This document shows positions 43,329 through 52,898 of a stretch of 64,000 bases of DNA, in pieces (position 1 is the stretch's first letter; each line of letters begins with the position of its first letter). Where the stretch lies: the NCBI GenBank assembly GCA_025055285.1, contig JANWXM010000001.1:62001-126000 (forward strand), written 5' to 3'. The translations under genes and the position numbers were made by a program. The stretch is from Saprospiraceae bacterium. Lineage in GTDB: Bacteria > Bacteroidota > Bacteroidia > Chitinophagales > Saprospiraceae. The notes under the pieces are model-generated. The model was not told where the DNA came from and did not search any database. It was given only the letters and a program-made list of their open reading frames with translations.

Positions 43329-45308
43329 ATGCGCGCTTTTCTATTTTTTCTGTCTTGGAGCGTTTTTCTGCCGATATGGTCGAAAGATTGCTTTTGGCTC
43401 GACGTAAGTGGGTCGAAAGCAATAAATGCTTCGGGTCAGTCGATGTCTATTCCTCCTGCAGGTAACAAGTTGGCTCTTGCATGCACGCAAACTATCCAAA
43501 ACTTTGCTTTTGTCGTCAAGTTTGCACCTGGCGTAGAGCGTTATTTTGAAGATTCGACCCAATTTGTCGGTGTACTCCGCTACAAAAACTCCACTTTTGT
43601 CCTGCAATATGAGAAAAGTCAAAACACGTTTCGCTTGGCTGTAGGGCAAGCATTAGGGGAGGGTACTTACACACTGACTTTGTCGTCCATTATGTGTACG
43701 CCAGCGGGTAGCGGATGCACCAACTGTTTCGTGCAATACTCCTTCGAAGTAGAGTACGTTAATGACCCTGATTGGGGGGTGAGTATTCAAACCGACCCAA
43801 CTCCTGCTATGCTAACTTGCTTTGCGGGCAGTCAAGTAGTTCTAAAAGGCTCACCGCTGCCGCACAGTGGTTTTCAGGCTCAGTGGTCGCGCCTAGTAGG
43901 CACACAATTCGTCCCTATTGCTGGGGCTACAAGTTCCACTTACGTGACCACTCAGAGCGGTACTTATCTCTATGTAGTTAGTGGGCCTGCAGGCTGTCGT
44001 GCGAGCAATTTGACTTCTGTTAAGCCGCCCGAGCGCCCCATAATCCAATTGGATAAGCCGCAGCAGACGCTCGACAATTGTACGCAGCCTATCGTTGGCG
44101 TGTCAGTAGCAGACGCAGGGAACAACCTGACGTTTACGTGGACGGCTCTACAAGGCGGAATTATCCTAAGTGGAAATCATACACTTAGCCCAATAATAGG
44201 TGCTCCCGGCGTCTACACGCTAATCGCTAAACGCGCCGACAATGGCTGCGCTGATACAGCTGCCATCAATGTCATCGCAGGAGATATCCCTGTGGTCATT
44301 GCAAATATCAACAGCGTGTCCGGAACCGACATACTCGATTGTAAAGTAAGACAAATTACGCTGAGTGTTAGTGCTTCGCTATCTAAGGGCACAAGTGCTT
44401 TCACCTATTTATGGTCTACAGGCGATCAAACGGAGCAAATTACGGTCAGCCAGCCAGGCATCTACGCTGTTACAATTACCGCCGTCGAAAATGGATGCAT
44501 AGGATACAGCGACAAGGCTGTTTTTCAGAACATTCAGCCCCCTACTGCTACTATTTTCAGCACGCGAGATACCGTCTGCGCAGGTGAGTCGGCCGTACTG
44601 TCTGTGTCCACGCCTGAACCCGCTACCTTTCGTTGGTCAAATGGTTCCTCGGAAACGCTCTTGACCGTGACACCCGCTGCCGATGGATCGACAACATATA
44701 CCGTCACAGTTACCTCGACTTCAAGTGGATGCTCTACAGTTGTGGAAAAGACTATCGTTCGTATTTCTGCTCCACCGCTGACTTGTTCTCCTACCGACAG
44801 GGTAGTGAGCCATGGAGAAACGGTAGATCTCAACTGCATTACTTCTCCATTGGCTCAAATTCAGTGGACTGCGACCTCGGCAAACGTGGCAAATATTCCC
44901 TCCTCTGGCATTGGAGCCTTCCAGCGTCGTCTCGAGCTCGCTTCCATAAATGCCCCAGGTAGGATAGAATTCACAGTCTTTGCTCGTCGAGGTGCCTGTG
45001 CTAGTTTGCCCGTTCAAGTAAGTATTAAAATTATCCCTCCATCTGAGAATGGCCTTTACATTCCAGAGGTGATTACTCCCGACAGCGATGGAGAAAACAG
45101 CACCTGGAAAATCGTTCTACCAGTAGGAGCAGACCCCTCAGCTTATAAGATCTTGATTTACGACCGCCGGGGTGCGTTAGTGTGGGAAGATACGCTGGCT
45201 AATCCCTTCTCCGCAGATAAATATCCCGATGGTGCGTATTTCTATGTCCTCACTCCACCTATTGGCGCCCCCATTCGCGGTGCTGTATCCATTGTTCGTA
45301 AAAGATAG
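43329..45308 (+). CDS. secreted Ig-like protein with CHU_C sorting domain
   Basis: Exported surface protein (659 aa). The signal peptide covers about 1-18. About 20-140 is a beta-rich N-terminal domain; about 140-570 contains several Ig/PKD-like repeats with motifs such as TFTWTALQGG, FTYLWSTGDQTEQITVSQPG and TFRWSNGSSETL. The final domain (about 574-659; LYIPEVITPDSDGENSTWKI, KILIYDRRGALVWED, PDGAYFYVLTPP) is the gliding-motility associated C-terminal type, a T9SS sorting signal. Function is probably adhesive or structural. It is a separate unit from the act operon, which has its own promoter. Confidence 0.85.
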   Translation: MRAFLFFLSWSVFLPIWSKDCFWLDVSGSKAINASGQSMSIPPAGNKLALACTQTIQNFAFVVKFAPGVERYFEDSTQFVGVLRYKNSTFVLQYEKSQNTFRLAVGQALGEGTYTLTLSSIMCTPAGSGCTNCFVQYSFEVEYVNDPDWGVSIQTDPTPAMLTCFAGSQVVLKGSPLPHSGFQAQWSRLVGTQFVPIAGATSSTYVTTQSGTYLYVVSGPAGCRASNLTSVKPPERPIIQLDKPQQTLDNCTQPIVGVSVADAGNNLTFTWTALQGGIILSGNHTLSPIIGAPGVYTLIAKRADNGCADTAAINVIAGDIPVVIANINSVSGTDILDCKVRQITLSVSASLSKGTSAFTYLWSTGDQTEQITVSQPGIYAVTITAVENGCIGYSDKAVFQNIQPPTATIFSTRDTVCAGESAVLSVSTPEPATFRWSNGSSETLLTVTPAADGSTTYTVTVTSTSSGCSTVVEKTIVRISAPPLTCSPTDRVVSHGETVDLNCITSPLAQIQWTATSANVANIPSSGIGAFQRRLELASINAPGRIEFTVFARRGACASLPVQVSIKIIPPSENGLYIPEVITPDSDGENSTWKIVLPVGADPSAYKILIYDRRGALVWEDTLANPFSADKYPDGAYFYVLTPPIGAPIRGAVSIVRKR

Positions 45309-45362
45309 AGTCCTCTGCCCTCCCAGCTTATAGCGTAAAAAAGGGAATTTTTTGCCTATACC

Positions 45363-45392
45363 TTGCAAACTTGAAAGAGCCACCTACCTTTG
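45363..45392 (+). promoter_or_regulatory. promoter TTG-N19-TACCTTTG for the act operon
   Basis: TTG at 45363-45365, exactly 19 bases, then TACCTTTG at 45385-45392: a textbook Bacteroidota promoter. Transcription would start near 45398, leaving a leader of about 135 bases before actA. Confidence 0.75.
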
Positions 45393-45532
45393 CCGCGCTT
45401 TGACATTAACGGCAGAAATGTTAAAATAAATTAGAGGCAGTCTAAATAACAGCAAAGAGCTTAGCTCCGGACAGGGGCTAAGGGAAGGTGTAAGTAATTT
45501 TGCGGTGAAAATCACAAGCATCCTCTTTGAAT

Positions 45533-46933
45533 ATGTTGTGGAAATATTTGTGGATAGTCGTTATTGCTTCCTTGCTTACTAATGGCGTTCTGCAGGCGGC
45601 ACCAAACGTGGAGGAAGGTAAGTCCTTATTTATGGCTAACTGTGCTTCCTGTCATAGCCGTGACATGAAGACCAATCTGACAGGACCCGCCCTAGCGGGA
45701 GTAGAAGAGCGCTGGGCTGCTTATCCACGTCAGGACCTATATAAATGGATTCGAGCCTCCCAAGCTCTGATTCAAGAGGGGCACCCGCGTGCCGTAGAAC
45801 TGTGGAACCAGTGGAAGCCTACTTTGATGAATAATTTCCCTGGATTAACGGATGAGCAAATCGAGAGTATTCTCCTTTACATTAATGACGTCGCTAATAA
45901 GGCGTCAACCTCAACGCAAGCTGGGCAAACCGCTCAGCCTGTGAGTACTGCGAAAGACGATTCGACGCTTTGGATCCTTATTGCTGTCGGTGTCATCTTA
46001 GCCTTGCTAGCCCTCGCCTTGATGCGCGTGGTAGACAACCTCCAAAATCTTGCCCGAGTCCAAGCGGGCCAACCTCCTGTGCGGCGCACCTTAGCCCAGA
46101 TACTAACCACGAAAGGCGCTATCGCCTTCATGGTCTTCGCGGCTACGCTCATTTTGGGCTATAAAACCGTAGACAATGCCACGCGCATGGGCCGCCAGCA
46201 AGGTTATCAACCTGAACAGCCTATCGCCTTCAGCCATGCCCTGCATGCGGGAGCCAACAAGATTGATTGCCAGTATTGCCACGATTCTGCTCGCAAATCT
46301 AAACACGCCTCCATTCCCGGGGCAAATACCTGCATGAACTGCCATACCGTAGTTAAGAAGGGCTCTAAGACAGGCACGGCTGAAATTACAAAAATATTCG
46401 CTTCGATTGGCTACGATCCCATTACAAACAAGTACATCCCCGACTATGACAAATGGACAGAGAAGCAAATAGCTGAGCTGTACAAGAAGTGGATAGCTCA
46501 GGAGTATATGGCCGATCACAATTTGAAGGCGCTCGATGAGACAGGTCGTGAAACCGTCGAGACTCAATGGGAAGGCATTGTGAAAGCCCTCAAAGACGAC
46601 TCAAACGGAAAGATTCAGGGTCCCATTGAGTGGGTTCGCGTTCATAACTTACCTGACCACGCTTACTTTAGTCATGCTCAACATGTGGCCGTTGGGCAGG
46701 TCGCTTGCCAGCAATGCCATGGCCCCATTGAGCAAATGGAAGAAGTTTATCAATACTCCACGCTTGGTATGGGTTGGTGTATTAACTGTCACCGCCAGAC
46801 TGAGGTGAAATTTGCTGACAATGATTACTATCAACAGTATGCGCGATACCACGAAGAGCTAAAGAGCGGCAAGCGCCAGAAAGTCACCGTCGAGGACATA
46901 GGCGGTCTAGAATGCCAAAAATGCCATTATTAA
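45533..46933 (+). CDS. actA: ActA, multiheme cytochrome c of alternative complex III
   Basis: Periplasmic c-type cytochrome of the Act quinol:electron-acceptor oxidoreductase (466 aa). Six CxxCH heme sites are visible, beginning at residues 37, 246, 267, 392, 416 and 461. The first belongs to a separate N-terminal monoheme domain (about 25-120) after a signal peptide; two hydrophobic segments (about 140-162 and 195-210) precede the five-heme part. The last site is at the very C-terminus (CQKCHY). The frame starts with a TTG at 45527, two codons before the ATG I chose. It is first in actABCDEF, with a consensus promoter upstream. Confidence 0.93.
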   Translation: MLWKYLWIVVIASLLTNGVLQAAPNVEEGKSLFMANCASCHSRDMKTNLTGPALAGVEERWAAYPRQDLYKWIRASQALIQEGHPRAVELWNQWKPTLMNNFPGLTDEQIESILLYINDVANKASTSTQAGQTAQPVSTAKDDSTLWILIAVGVILALLALALMRVVDNLQNLARVQAGQPPVRRTLAQILTTKGAIAFMVFAATLILGYKTVDNATRMGRQQGYQPEQPIAFSHALHAGANKIDCQYCHDSARKSKHASIPGANTCMNCHTVVKKGSKTGTAEITKIFASIGYDPITNKYIPDYDKWTEKQIAELYKKWIAQEYMADHNLKALDETGRETVETQWEGIVKALKDDSNGKIQGPIEWVRVHNLPDHAYFSHAQHVAVGQVACQQCHGPIEQMEEVYQYSTLGMGWCINCHRQTEVKFADNDYYQQYARYHEELKSGKRQKVTVEDIGGLECQKCHY

Positions 46934-46975
46934 TTATTAAATCTCCAACCAAAACAATTTCCACCTTTTTAGCAT

Positions 46976-49900
46976 ATGCAGCATCAAAATAACGGCATTT
47001 GGGTCAGTGCTGAAGATTTAAATCGAGATGATGCCTTTTTGAAATCAGCAGAACAAGAATTTTCCATAGAAGAGTTAGCGGATGCGCCAACAGGGTGGAG
47101 GCCCTCGCGCCGCGACTTCCTCAAATGGATGGGCTTTAGTGTAGGAGCTGCCACTGTGGCGGCATCCTGTGAAATTCCAGTGCGCAAAGTCATCCCCTAC
47201 GTTACTAAGCCAGACGCCATCGTCCCTGGCGTTGCAAATTATTACGCCTCCTCTTTCGTTAACGGCAGTGATTATTGTGCTATCCTGGTCAAAACGCGCG
47301 AAGGACGCCCTATAAAAATTGAAGGAAACTCACTCAGTAGCGTTACTTCGGGTGGAACGAGTGCTCGTGCTCAAGCCCTGGTCCTTAGTTTGTACGATAC
47401 GCGCCGTTTGAAGCACCCCGGTACAATTGAGGATGGCCAGGTCAAAAAACTCTCCTGGAAAGCTCTGGATGAAAAAATTAAAGGACAACTTCAACTAGGT
47501 GGCAACGTCCGAATTCTTACAAATACCATTATTAGCCCCACGGCCAAAAAAGTCTTGGATGAATTCGTGGCAAAGTACCCCAACACTAGGGTAGTGAGCT
47601 ACGACCCCGTCTCCCATGCTGCTTTATTGACGGCCAATCAGGTCTGCTTTGGCGTGCGCGGTATTCCCACATACAAATTTGCCGAAGCCGACGTTATCGT
47701 CTCTTTTGGCGCAGACTTCTTGGGTACTTGGGTGAGCCCTATTGAACATGCGCGTGACTATACTTCGCGCCGTAGGATTCATTCCCTCGACAAGCCCTCC
47801 ATGTCGCGCCACTATCAAGTAGAGAGCCACATGAGCCTAACGGGCTCGAACGCAGACATGCGCATCCAGATACGCCCTAGCGAAATGGGTGCAGCTATTT
47901 GTGCTCTGTACAACGAAGTCGCACGGGCCACAGGTGCCCCCACTCTCGACGGCCCGACACTGAACGAAAAAGCTCAGGCTGCGCTGAAGAAAGCCGCTAC
48001 TGACTTGCTTGCTTTGCGCGGACGCTCGCTTGTAGTATGCGGAACCAATAACGTTATGGAGCATATCATTGTCAACAAAATCAATGATTTGCTCGGCAAT
48101 ATTAATCATACGATCGATTTCAGTGTCCTTAACAACTTGCACCAAGGAGATGAGCGCGACCTGGTTCGCCTCATCCATGAGATGAACGCAGGGCAAGTGG
48201 CGATGGTTATTGTCTGGGGGGCCAACCCAGCTTATGAATTACCAAACGCTGACGAGTTCAAGCAAGCCTTCTCGAAGGTCAATACGCGGGTGTCCTTCTC
48301 TACGGTTATGGACGAAACCACGACGCTGTGCAACTATGTCGCCCCTACTCACCATATTTTGGAATCTTGGGGAGACGCTGAACCAAAAACCGGACACTAC
48401 AGCTTGATTCAGCCTACAATTGCGCCGCTTTTCGACACGCGCCAAGCTGAACTATCTCTGCTCGAGTGGGCCGACAGCCCTAACCTAAATCGCCAGGCCG
48501 AGCAACCGTATTACGAGTACCTGAAAGCGCATTGGACGACAGAAATGAAGGCCAAACAGTCCAAATATGCGACAGGTATGGCTTTCTGGGATATGAGTCT
48601 GCACGATGGCGTTTTTGAAGTCCCGCCTGCACCGCGCACGGTAGAGTTTAATCCAAACGTGCGTCTAAACCCTGCAGCAGTTACCCAACCTGGATCGGGA
48701 AAGGTAGAGATCGTTTTCTACGAAACTGTAAACATTGGAAACGGTCAGTATGCTCACAATCCTTGGTTACAGGAAATGCCTGACCCCGTTACCCGCACAG
48801 TATGGGGCAACTACTTAAGCATACCCGTAGAATGGGACGGCAAGAACAAAATGACCGGTTGGATGGGCCTAGAGGATGGCGACAAGGTAGAGGTAGAGAT
48901 CAATGGACGCAAGCAGGTTTGTACTGTTGTGCGCACCTTTGGTCAAGCACCAGGCACTGTGGCTATTGCCTTAGGGGGTGGGCGCGAGAAAGGTGGCTGC
49001 GGCGTTGGCTACGGTGTCAACGTCAATCCATGGCTACCTATAGATGGCGGCTTTATCCAATACTTCGCAAAAGAGGTGAAGATATCGGGAAAGGTAGGTG
49101 TTGAAAAGAATTTCGCGTGCGTGCAGCATCACCATACGATGGGCTTGGCAGCAAGAGATGCGGAGGGCAAGCGCATCAATGCCGACGAAGAGGTGCTAGC
49201 GTATCAGGGGGCACTTACAGACCGCTCCATTATTTTCCAAGCACACGTCAACGACCTGCCGAATTTGCGAAAAAAGATGGCGGATTTTCATCAACACGCT
49301 AGCCATCTCAACGAGCAGACCCTATATCCTGACCGCACGGACTATTTCAGCATAGGTCCGAAGTGGGGTATGTTTATCGATCTAAACGCATGTATCGGCT
49401 GTGGTGCTTGCCAAGTAGCTTGCGTGAGCGAGAATAACGTCCCTGTCGTAGGCAAAAATGAGGTAGCGCGTCACCACGAAATGACATGGTTGCGCATTGA
49501 CCGCTACTACTATGGTGACCTGGAGAATCCGCGAATAGTTTACCAACCTCTCATGTGTCAGCATTGCGACAATGCGCCCTGCGAGAACGTCTGTCCGGTG
49601 AATGCTACGAATCACTCCTCCGAAGGAATCAATCAAATGGCCTATAACCGCTGCATCGGTACGCGCTACTGTGCTAACAATTGTCCGTACAAAGTGCGCC
49701 GTTTCAACTGGCTAGATTACACTACTGCCGATACCTTCCCTGCTAATGAAGAACGCCTCTTTCGCGTAGAAGAGGGTGACATTCCCTTCTATGCCGACAA
49801 CCTGGTGCGCATGGTGCTAAACCCTGACGTAACAGTGCGCAGCCGTGGCGTAATTGAGAAGTGTTCTTTCTGCATTCAGCGCATTCAGGAGGGCAAGCTT

Positions 49901-50119
49901 ACTGCAAAACGCGAAGGTCGCCCTCTAGAAGACAGCGACGTTCGCTCAGCCTGTCAGACGGCCTGTCCAACGGGCGCCATTGTATTTGGAAACTTGAACA
50001 ATCCGAATAGCCAAGTTAGTCAGGCAATCAAGAGGCATGAGGAACTCGCCTATCAAGTACTTGAAGAGATTAATACGCGTCCAGGAGTTCGCTACTCCGC
50101 TAAAATTTATAATGCATAA
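46976..50119 (+). CDS. actB: ActB, iron-sulfur/molybdopterin-like subunit of alternative complex III
   Basis: Large periplasmic subunit (1047 aa). The Tat signal SRRDFLKWMGFSVGAATVAAS (Arg45-Arg46) is followed by Cys in AASCEIP, a possible lipidation site. About 60-760 is a molybdopterin-oxidoreductase-like domain that in this family lacks the cofactor. About 780-1030 is a ferredoxin domain with Cys clusters CIGCGACQVAC (806), CQHCDNAPCENVC (861), CIGTRYCANNCP (893) and CSFC (963) with CQTACP (about 993), consistent with three [4Fe-4S] and one [3Fe-4S]. It is the fused form of ActB1 and ActB2. Confidence 0.93.
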   Translation: MQHQNNGIWVSAEDLNRDDAFLKSAEQEFSIEELADAPTGWRPSRRDFLKWMGFSVGAATVAASCEIPVRKVIPYVTKPDAIVPGVANYYASSFVNGSDYCAILVKTREGRPIKIEGNSLSSVTSGGTSARAQALVLSLYDTRRLKHPGTIEDGQVKKLSWKALDEKIKGQLQLGGNVRILTNTIISPTAKKVLDEFVAKYPNTRVVSYDPVSHAALLTANQVCFGVRGIPTYKFAEADVIVSFGADFLGTWVSPIEHARDYTSRRRIHSLDKPSMSRHYQVESHMSLTGSNADMRIQIRPSEMGAAICALYNEVARATGAPTLDGPTLNEKAQAALKKAATDLLALRGRSLVVCGTNNVMEHIIVNKINDLLGNINHTIDFSVLNNLHQGDERDLVRLIHEMNAGQVAMVIVWGANPAYELPNADEFKQAFSKVNTRVSFSTVMDETTTLCNYVAPTHHILESWGDAEPKTGHYSLIQPTIAPLFDTRQAELSLLEWADSPNLNRQAEQPYYEYLKAHWTTEMKAKQSKYATGMAFWDMSLHDGVFEVPPAPRTVEFNPNVRLNPAAVTQPGSGKVEIVFYETVNIGNGQYAHNPWLQEMPDPVTRTVWGNYLSIPVEWDGKNKMTGWMGLEDGDKVEVEINGRKQVCTVVRTFGQAPGTVAIALGGGREKGGCGVGYGVNVNPWLPIDGGFIQYFAKEVKISGKVGVEKNFACVQHHHTMGLAARDAEGKRINADEEVLAYQGALTDRSIIFQAHVNDLPNLRKKMADFHQHASHLNEQTLYPDRTDYFSIGPKWGMFIDLNACIGCGACQVACVSENNVPVVGKNEVARHHEMTWLRIDRYYYGDLENPRIVYQPLMCQHCDNAPCENVCPVNATNHSSEGINQMAYNRCIGTRYCANNCPYKVRRFNWLDYTTADTFPANEERLFRVEEGDIPFYADNLVRMVLNPDVTVRSRGVIEKCSFCIQRIQEGKLTAKREGRPLEDSDVRSACQTACPTGAIVFGNLNNPNSQVSQAIKRHEELAYQVLEEINTRPGVRYSAKIYNA

Positions 50120-50155
50120 AAAGCCTCATTTCACAGCAAATTCTTAAGAAGTAAT

Positions 50156-51589
50156 ATGTCTCAACCCGTAGCTCCTGTTCGGCACGTTCTCATTGAAGGG
50201 AACAAGACTTACCATCAGATATCGGAGGACCTGTGTGCACCTACTGAACGCGCTCCTTCGCGCGAATGGATTCTCGCCTTTTCCGTTGCCTCCGCATTCA
50301 CAGCGCTGTATGCATTTGCTGTAGTGTGGACAATCTGGAAGGGCATCGGCGAATGGGGCGTCAACCGTACGATAAATTGGGCCTGGGACATCACCAACTT
50401 CGTATGGTGGATTGGTATTGGCCATGCAGGCACGCTTATTTCTGCTATCTTGTTGCTGTTTCGCCAGCGCTGGCGTACGGGTGTGAACCGTTCTGCTGAG
50501 GCGATGACCATCTTCGCGGTGATCTGTGCGGGTCAGTTTCCGCTCATCCACATGGGGCGGCTGTGGCTGGCATTCTTCATTTTCCCCTTTCCCAACACGC
50601 GCGGGCCACTGTGGGTGAATTTTAATTCGCCCTTGCTGTGGGACGTTTTTGCCATCTCTACCTATTTCTCAGTGTCTGTGTTATTCTGGTACACAGGGCT
50701 AGTGCCCGACTTGGCTACTGTGCGCGATCGAGCTGTGGGTCTTCGTCGAAAGTTGTACGAAATCTTCTCCTTTGGCTGGACGGGTAGTGCTAAGCACTGG
50801 CAGCGCTGGGAATCTCTATCGCTCGTCTTAGCTGGGCTTTCGACACCGCTGGTGCTCTCCGTGCATACCATCGTATCATTCGATTTTGCAACCTCTGTAA
50901 TTCCAGGTTGGCACACCACCATATTTCCGCCTTACTTCGTGGCCGGAGCAATTTTCTCCGGTTTTGCAATGGTGCAAACGCTAACGGTAATTACTCGAAA
51001 AGCCCTCAAACTGGAGGACTATATTACCATCAATCATATTGACTCGATGAATAAGGTCATCGTGCTTACGGGCACGATCGTGGGCGTTGCTTACTTGACA
51101 GAATTGTTTATCGCTTGGTATTCGGGCTATATCTACGAACAGTTTGCCTTCTACAATCGAGTATTCGGCATCTACTGGTGGGCATACTTTGCCATGATGT
51201 TTTGCAACGTCGTGAGTCCGCAATTGTTCTGGTCGCGCCGCATTCGACGCAGTATTTGGTGGACTTTCTTCCTGTCTATCGTAGTTAATATCGGCATGTG
51301 GTTTGAGCGTTTCGTCATTATTGCTACTACTTTGGCACGCGACTACGTTCCCTCCGCATGGAGCTATTATCGCCCTACCTGGGTAGAGATAGCCATATTT
51401 TCAGGCACTATAGGCCTGTTTTTCTTCCTGTTCATGATTTTCACTCGCGTAGCGCCTGTGGTGGCTATTGCAGAAGTGAAAGCTATTTTAAAACTCTCAG
51501 GCGACCAATATATTGGACCTAAAGCGCATCGCGAGGTACAACCGGTAACTCAGCAGGAAGTAATTGCTAAGTATCAAGACCAAAATTAA
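50156..51589 (+). CDS. actC: ActC, NrfD-like quinol-oxidising membrane subunit
   Basis: Integral membrane subunit (477 aa) of the NrfD/PsrC family with about ten hydrophobic segments, such as WWIGIGHAGTLISAILLLF and PPYFVAGAIFSGFAMVQTL. NrfD-type subunits bind quinol; in Act complexes ActC is a main quinol-oxidation site. It starts 36 bases after actB and is followed 12 bases later by actD, consistent with the operon. Confidence 0.93.
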   Translation: MSQPVAPVRHVLIEGNKTYHQISEDLCAPTERAPSREWILAFSVASAFTALYAFAVVWTIWKGIGEWGVNRTINWAWDITNFVWWIGIGHAGTLISAILLLFRQRWRTGVNRSAEAMTIFAVICAGQFPLIHMGRLWLAFFIFPFPNTRGPLWVNFNSPLLWDVFAISTYFSVSVLFWYTGLVPDLATVRDRAVGLRRKLYEIFSFGWTGSAKHWQRWESLSLVLAGLSTPLVLSVHTIVSFDFATSVIPGWHTTIFPPYFVAGAIFSGFAMVQTLTVITRKALKLEDYITINHIDSMNKVIVLTGTIVGVAYLTELFIAWYSGYIYEQFAFYNRVFGIYWWAYFAMMFCNVVSPQLFWSRRIRRSIWWTFFLSIVVNIGMWFERFVIIATTLARDYVPSAWSYYRPTWVEIAIFSGTIGLFFFLFMIFTRVAPVVAIAEVKAILKLSGDQYIGPKAHREVQPVTQQEVIAKYQDQN

Positions 51590-51601
51590 ACACTCAAAAA
51601 T

Positions 51602-52132
51602 ATGTCGGTGGAGAGCAAAAAGGTTTTGTACGGCCTCTACAACGATGAGGAAGATCTGAAGCACGCCGTGAAAGTAGCGCGCGAGGGTCATTTAGATATT
51701 ATGGATGTTTACACACCTTTTCCCGTACACGGCCTAGATCCCATTTTAGGACTGAAAGAGAGTCGCCTACATATTTTAGGATTTATATACGGTTCGATAG
51801 GGGCCATATTCGGTTTTCTGTTCATGTCTTGGGCTCTGGCGAAAGACTGGCCCATTTTGTTCGGCGGTAAACCTTATTGGCCTGTACCATCATTTATCCC
51901 GATCACTTTTGAGTTGACTGTTCTCTTTTCGGCCTGGGGAATGACGCTTACTTTTTACACCATATGCGGAATGTGGCCAGGAGTAAAGGCGAAAATTCTA
52001 GACAATCGCATCAGTGATGACAAGTTTTGCATCGCTTTCGACATTACTCAGGCGGAATCTCGTATGGTATCCGGTCTGGAAGACTTCTTTAAAAGAACGG
52101 GTGCAAGCGAAGTGCACGAAAAGATTATTTGA
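51602..52132 (+). CDS. actD: ActD, DUF3341 membrane subunit
   Basis: Membrane-associated subunit of 176 aa, DUF3341. The soluble N-terminal part (about 1-60; VLYGLYNDEEDLKHAVKVAR, DVYTPFPVHGLD) precedes two hydrophobic segments (about 62-82 and 98-120), then a C-terminal tail (FDITQAESRMVSGLEDFFKR). Length and motifs match ActD, a structural subunit. Confidence 0.92.
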   Translation: MSVESKKVLYGLYNDEEDLKHAVKVAREGHLDIMDVYTPFPVHGLDPILGLKESRLHILGFIYGSIGAIFGFLFMSWALAKDWPILFGGKPYWPVPSFIPITFELTVLFSAWGMTLTFYTICGMWPGVKAKILDNRISDDKFCIAFDITQAESRMVSGLEDFFKRTGASEVHEKII

Positions 52133-52152
52133 TAAATACCAATCTTGGAAAT

Positions 52153-52857
52153 ATGAAATATGCAATTGGTGCTCTTATAGGTGTAGCCCTGCTCGCTTGG
52201 CTGTTTTCTCTCTGCTCGCCGGCAGGTAAAAATAAGACGGGCCATGAATACATGCCCGATATGTATCATCCTATTACCTATGAGACGAATCTATTGAGCG
52301 TATACAATTGGAATCACTGGGATGAGGAGAGCACATTTCCTAAAAAGTTACTCGCTCAGCCGCGCAAGCCAGTAGAAGGAACCATTGCTCGAGGCTACAC
52401 AGGAGTAAGTTACGCAGGTGTTGGCGCTCTAGACGTCATACGGGGTAAAAACGCACCCAATGCAGTTGCTACTCCCGTAAATGGTCAAGTGCCTTTCTAT
52501 TATGAAAATACAGAAGAAGACCGTTTGCGCTGCGAACAGGAAATGACGACAAATCCCTTCCCTCTGACGAAAGAGGGTTTAGAACGAGGTAAATACCTTT
52601 ATAATGTGTACTGTGCCATCTGTCATGGTGAAAAAGGTGATGGGCAAGGTTATATCGTTACCATGCCAAATTCAAAATACTTAGCTCAACCCAAAAACTT
52701 GACGGATGAAGAAATGACGAAGGCGAAAGATGGCCGCTTCTACTTCGCCATCATGTACGGTAAAAACGTCATGGGAGGCTACGCAGACAAGCTCTCTTAC
52801 GAAGAGCGTTGGCAAGTAATTCATTACATTCGTTCATTACAGCAGGCTAAAAAATAA
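52153..52857 (+). CDS. actE: ActE, monoheme cytochrome c lipoprotein
   Basis: Cytochrome c of 234 aa with one heme site, CAICH at residues 154-158 (YCAICHGEKGDG), and axial Met likely in GKNVMGGYAD. The N-terminus is hydrophobic with Cys in LFSLCSPAG, a probable lipid-modified site as known for ActE. The frame extends to a TTG at 52129, but the ATG at 52153 gives the expected N-terminus. ActE is the exit point that can deliver electrons to the oxidase, which agrees with CoxB here having no cytochrome c domain. Confidence 0.92.
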   Translation: MKYAIGALIGVALLAWLFSLCSPAGKNKTGHEYMPDMYHPITYETNLLSVYNWNHWDEESTFPKKLLAQPRKPVEGTIARGYTGVSYAGVGALDVIRGKNAPNAVATPVNGQVPFYYENTEEDRLRCEQEMTTNPFPLTKEGLERGKYLYNVYCAICHGEKGDGQGYIVTMPNSKYLAQPKNLTDEEMTKAKDGRFYFAIMYGKNVMGGYADKLSYEERWQVIHYIRSLQQAKK

Positions 52858-52898
52858 GTTATTAAATTCATTGATAGGCTAAATGCCGATGTTGCGAT

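Noticed and set aside
45340-45352. A-run/T-run inverted repeat after the sorting-domain gene as terminator
   Set aside because: Only A-T pairs can form, with no GC-rich stem, so I did not call it.
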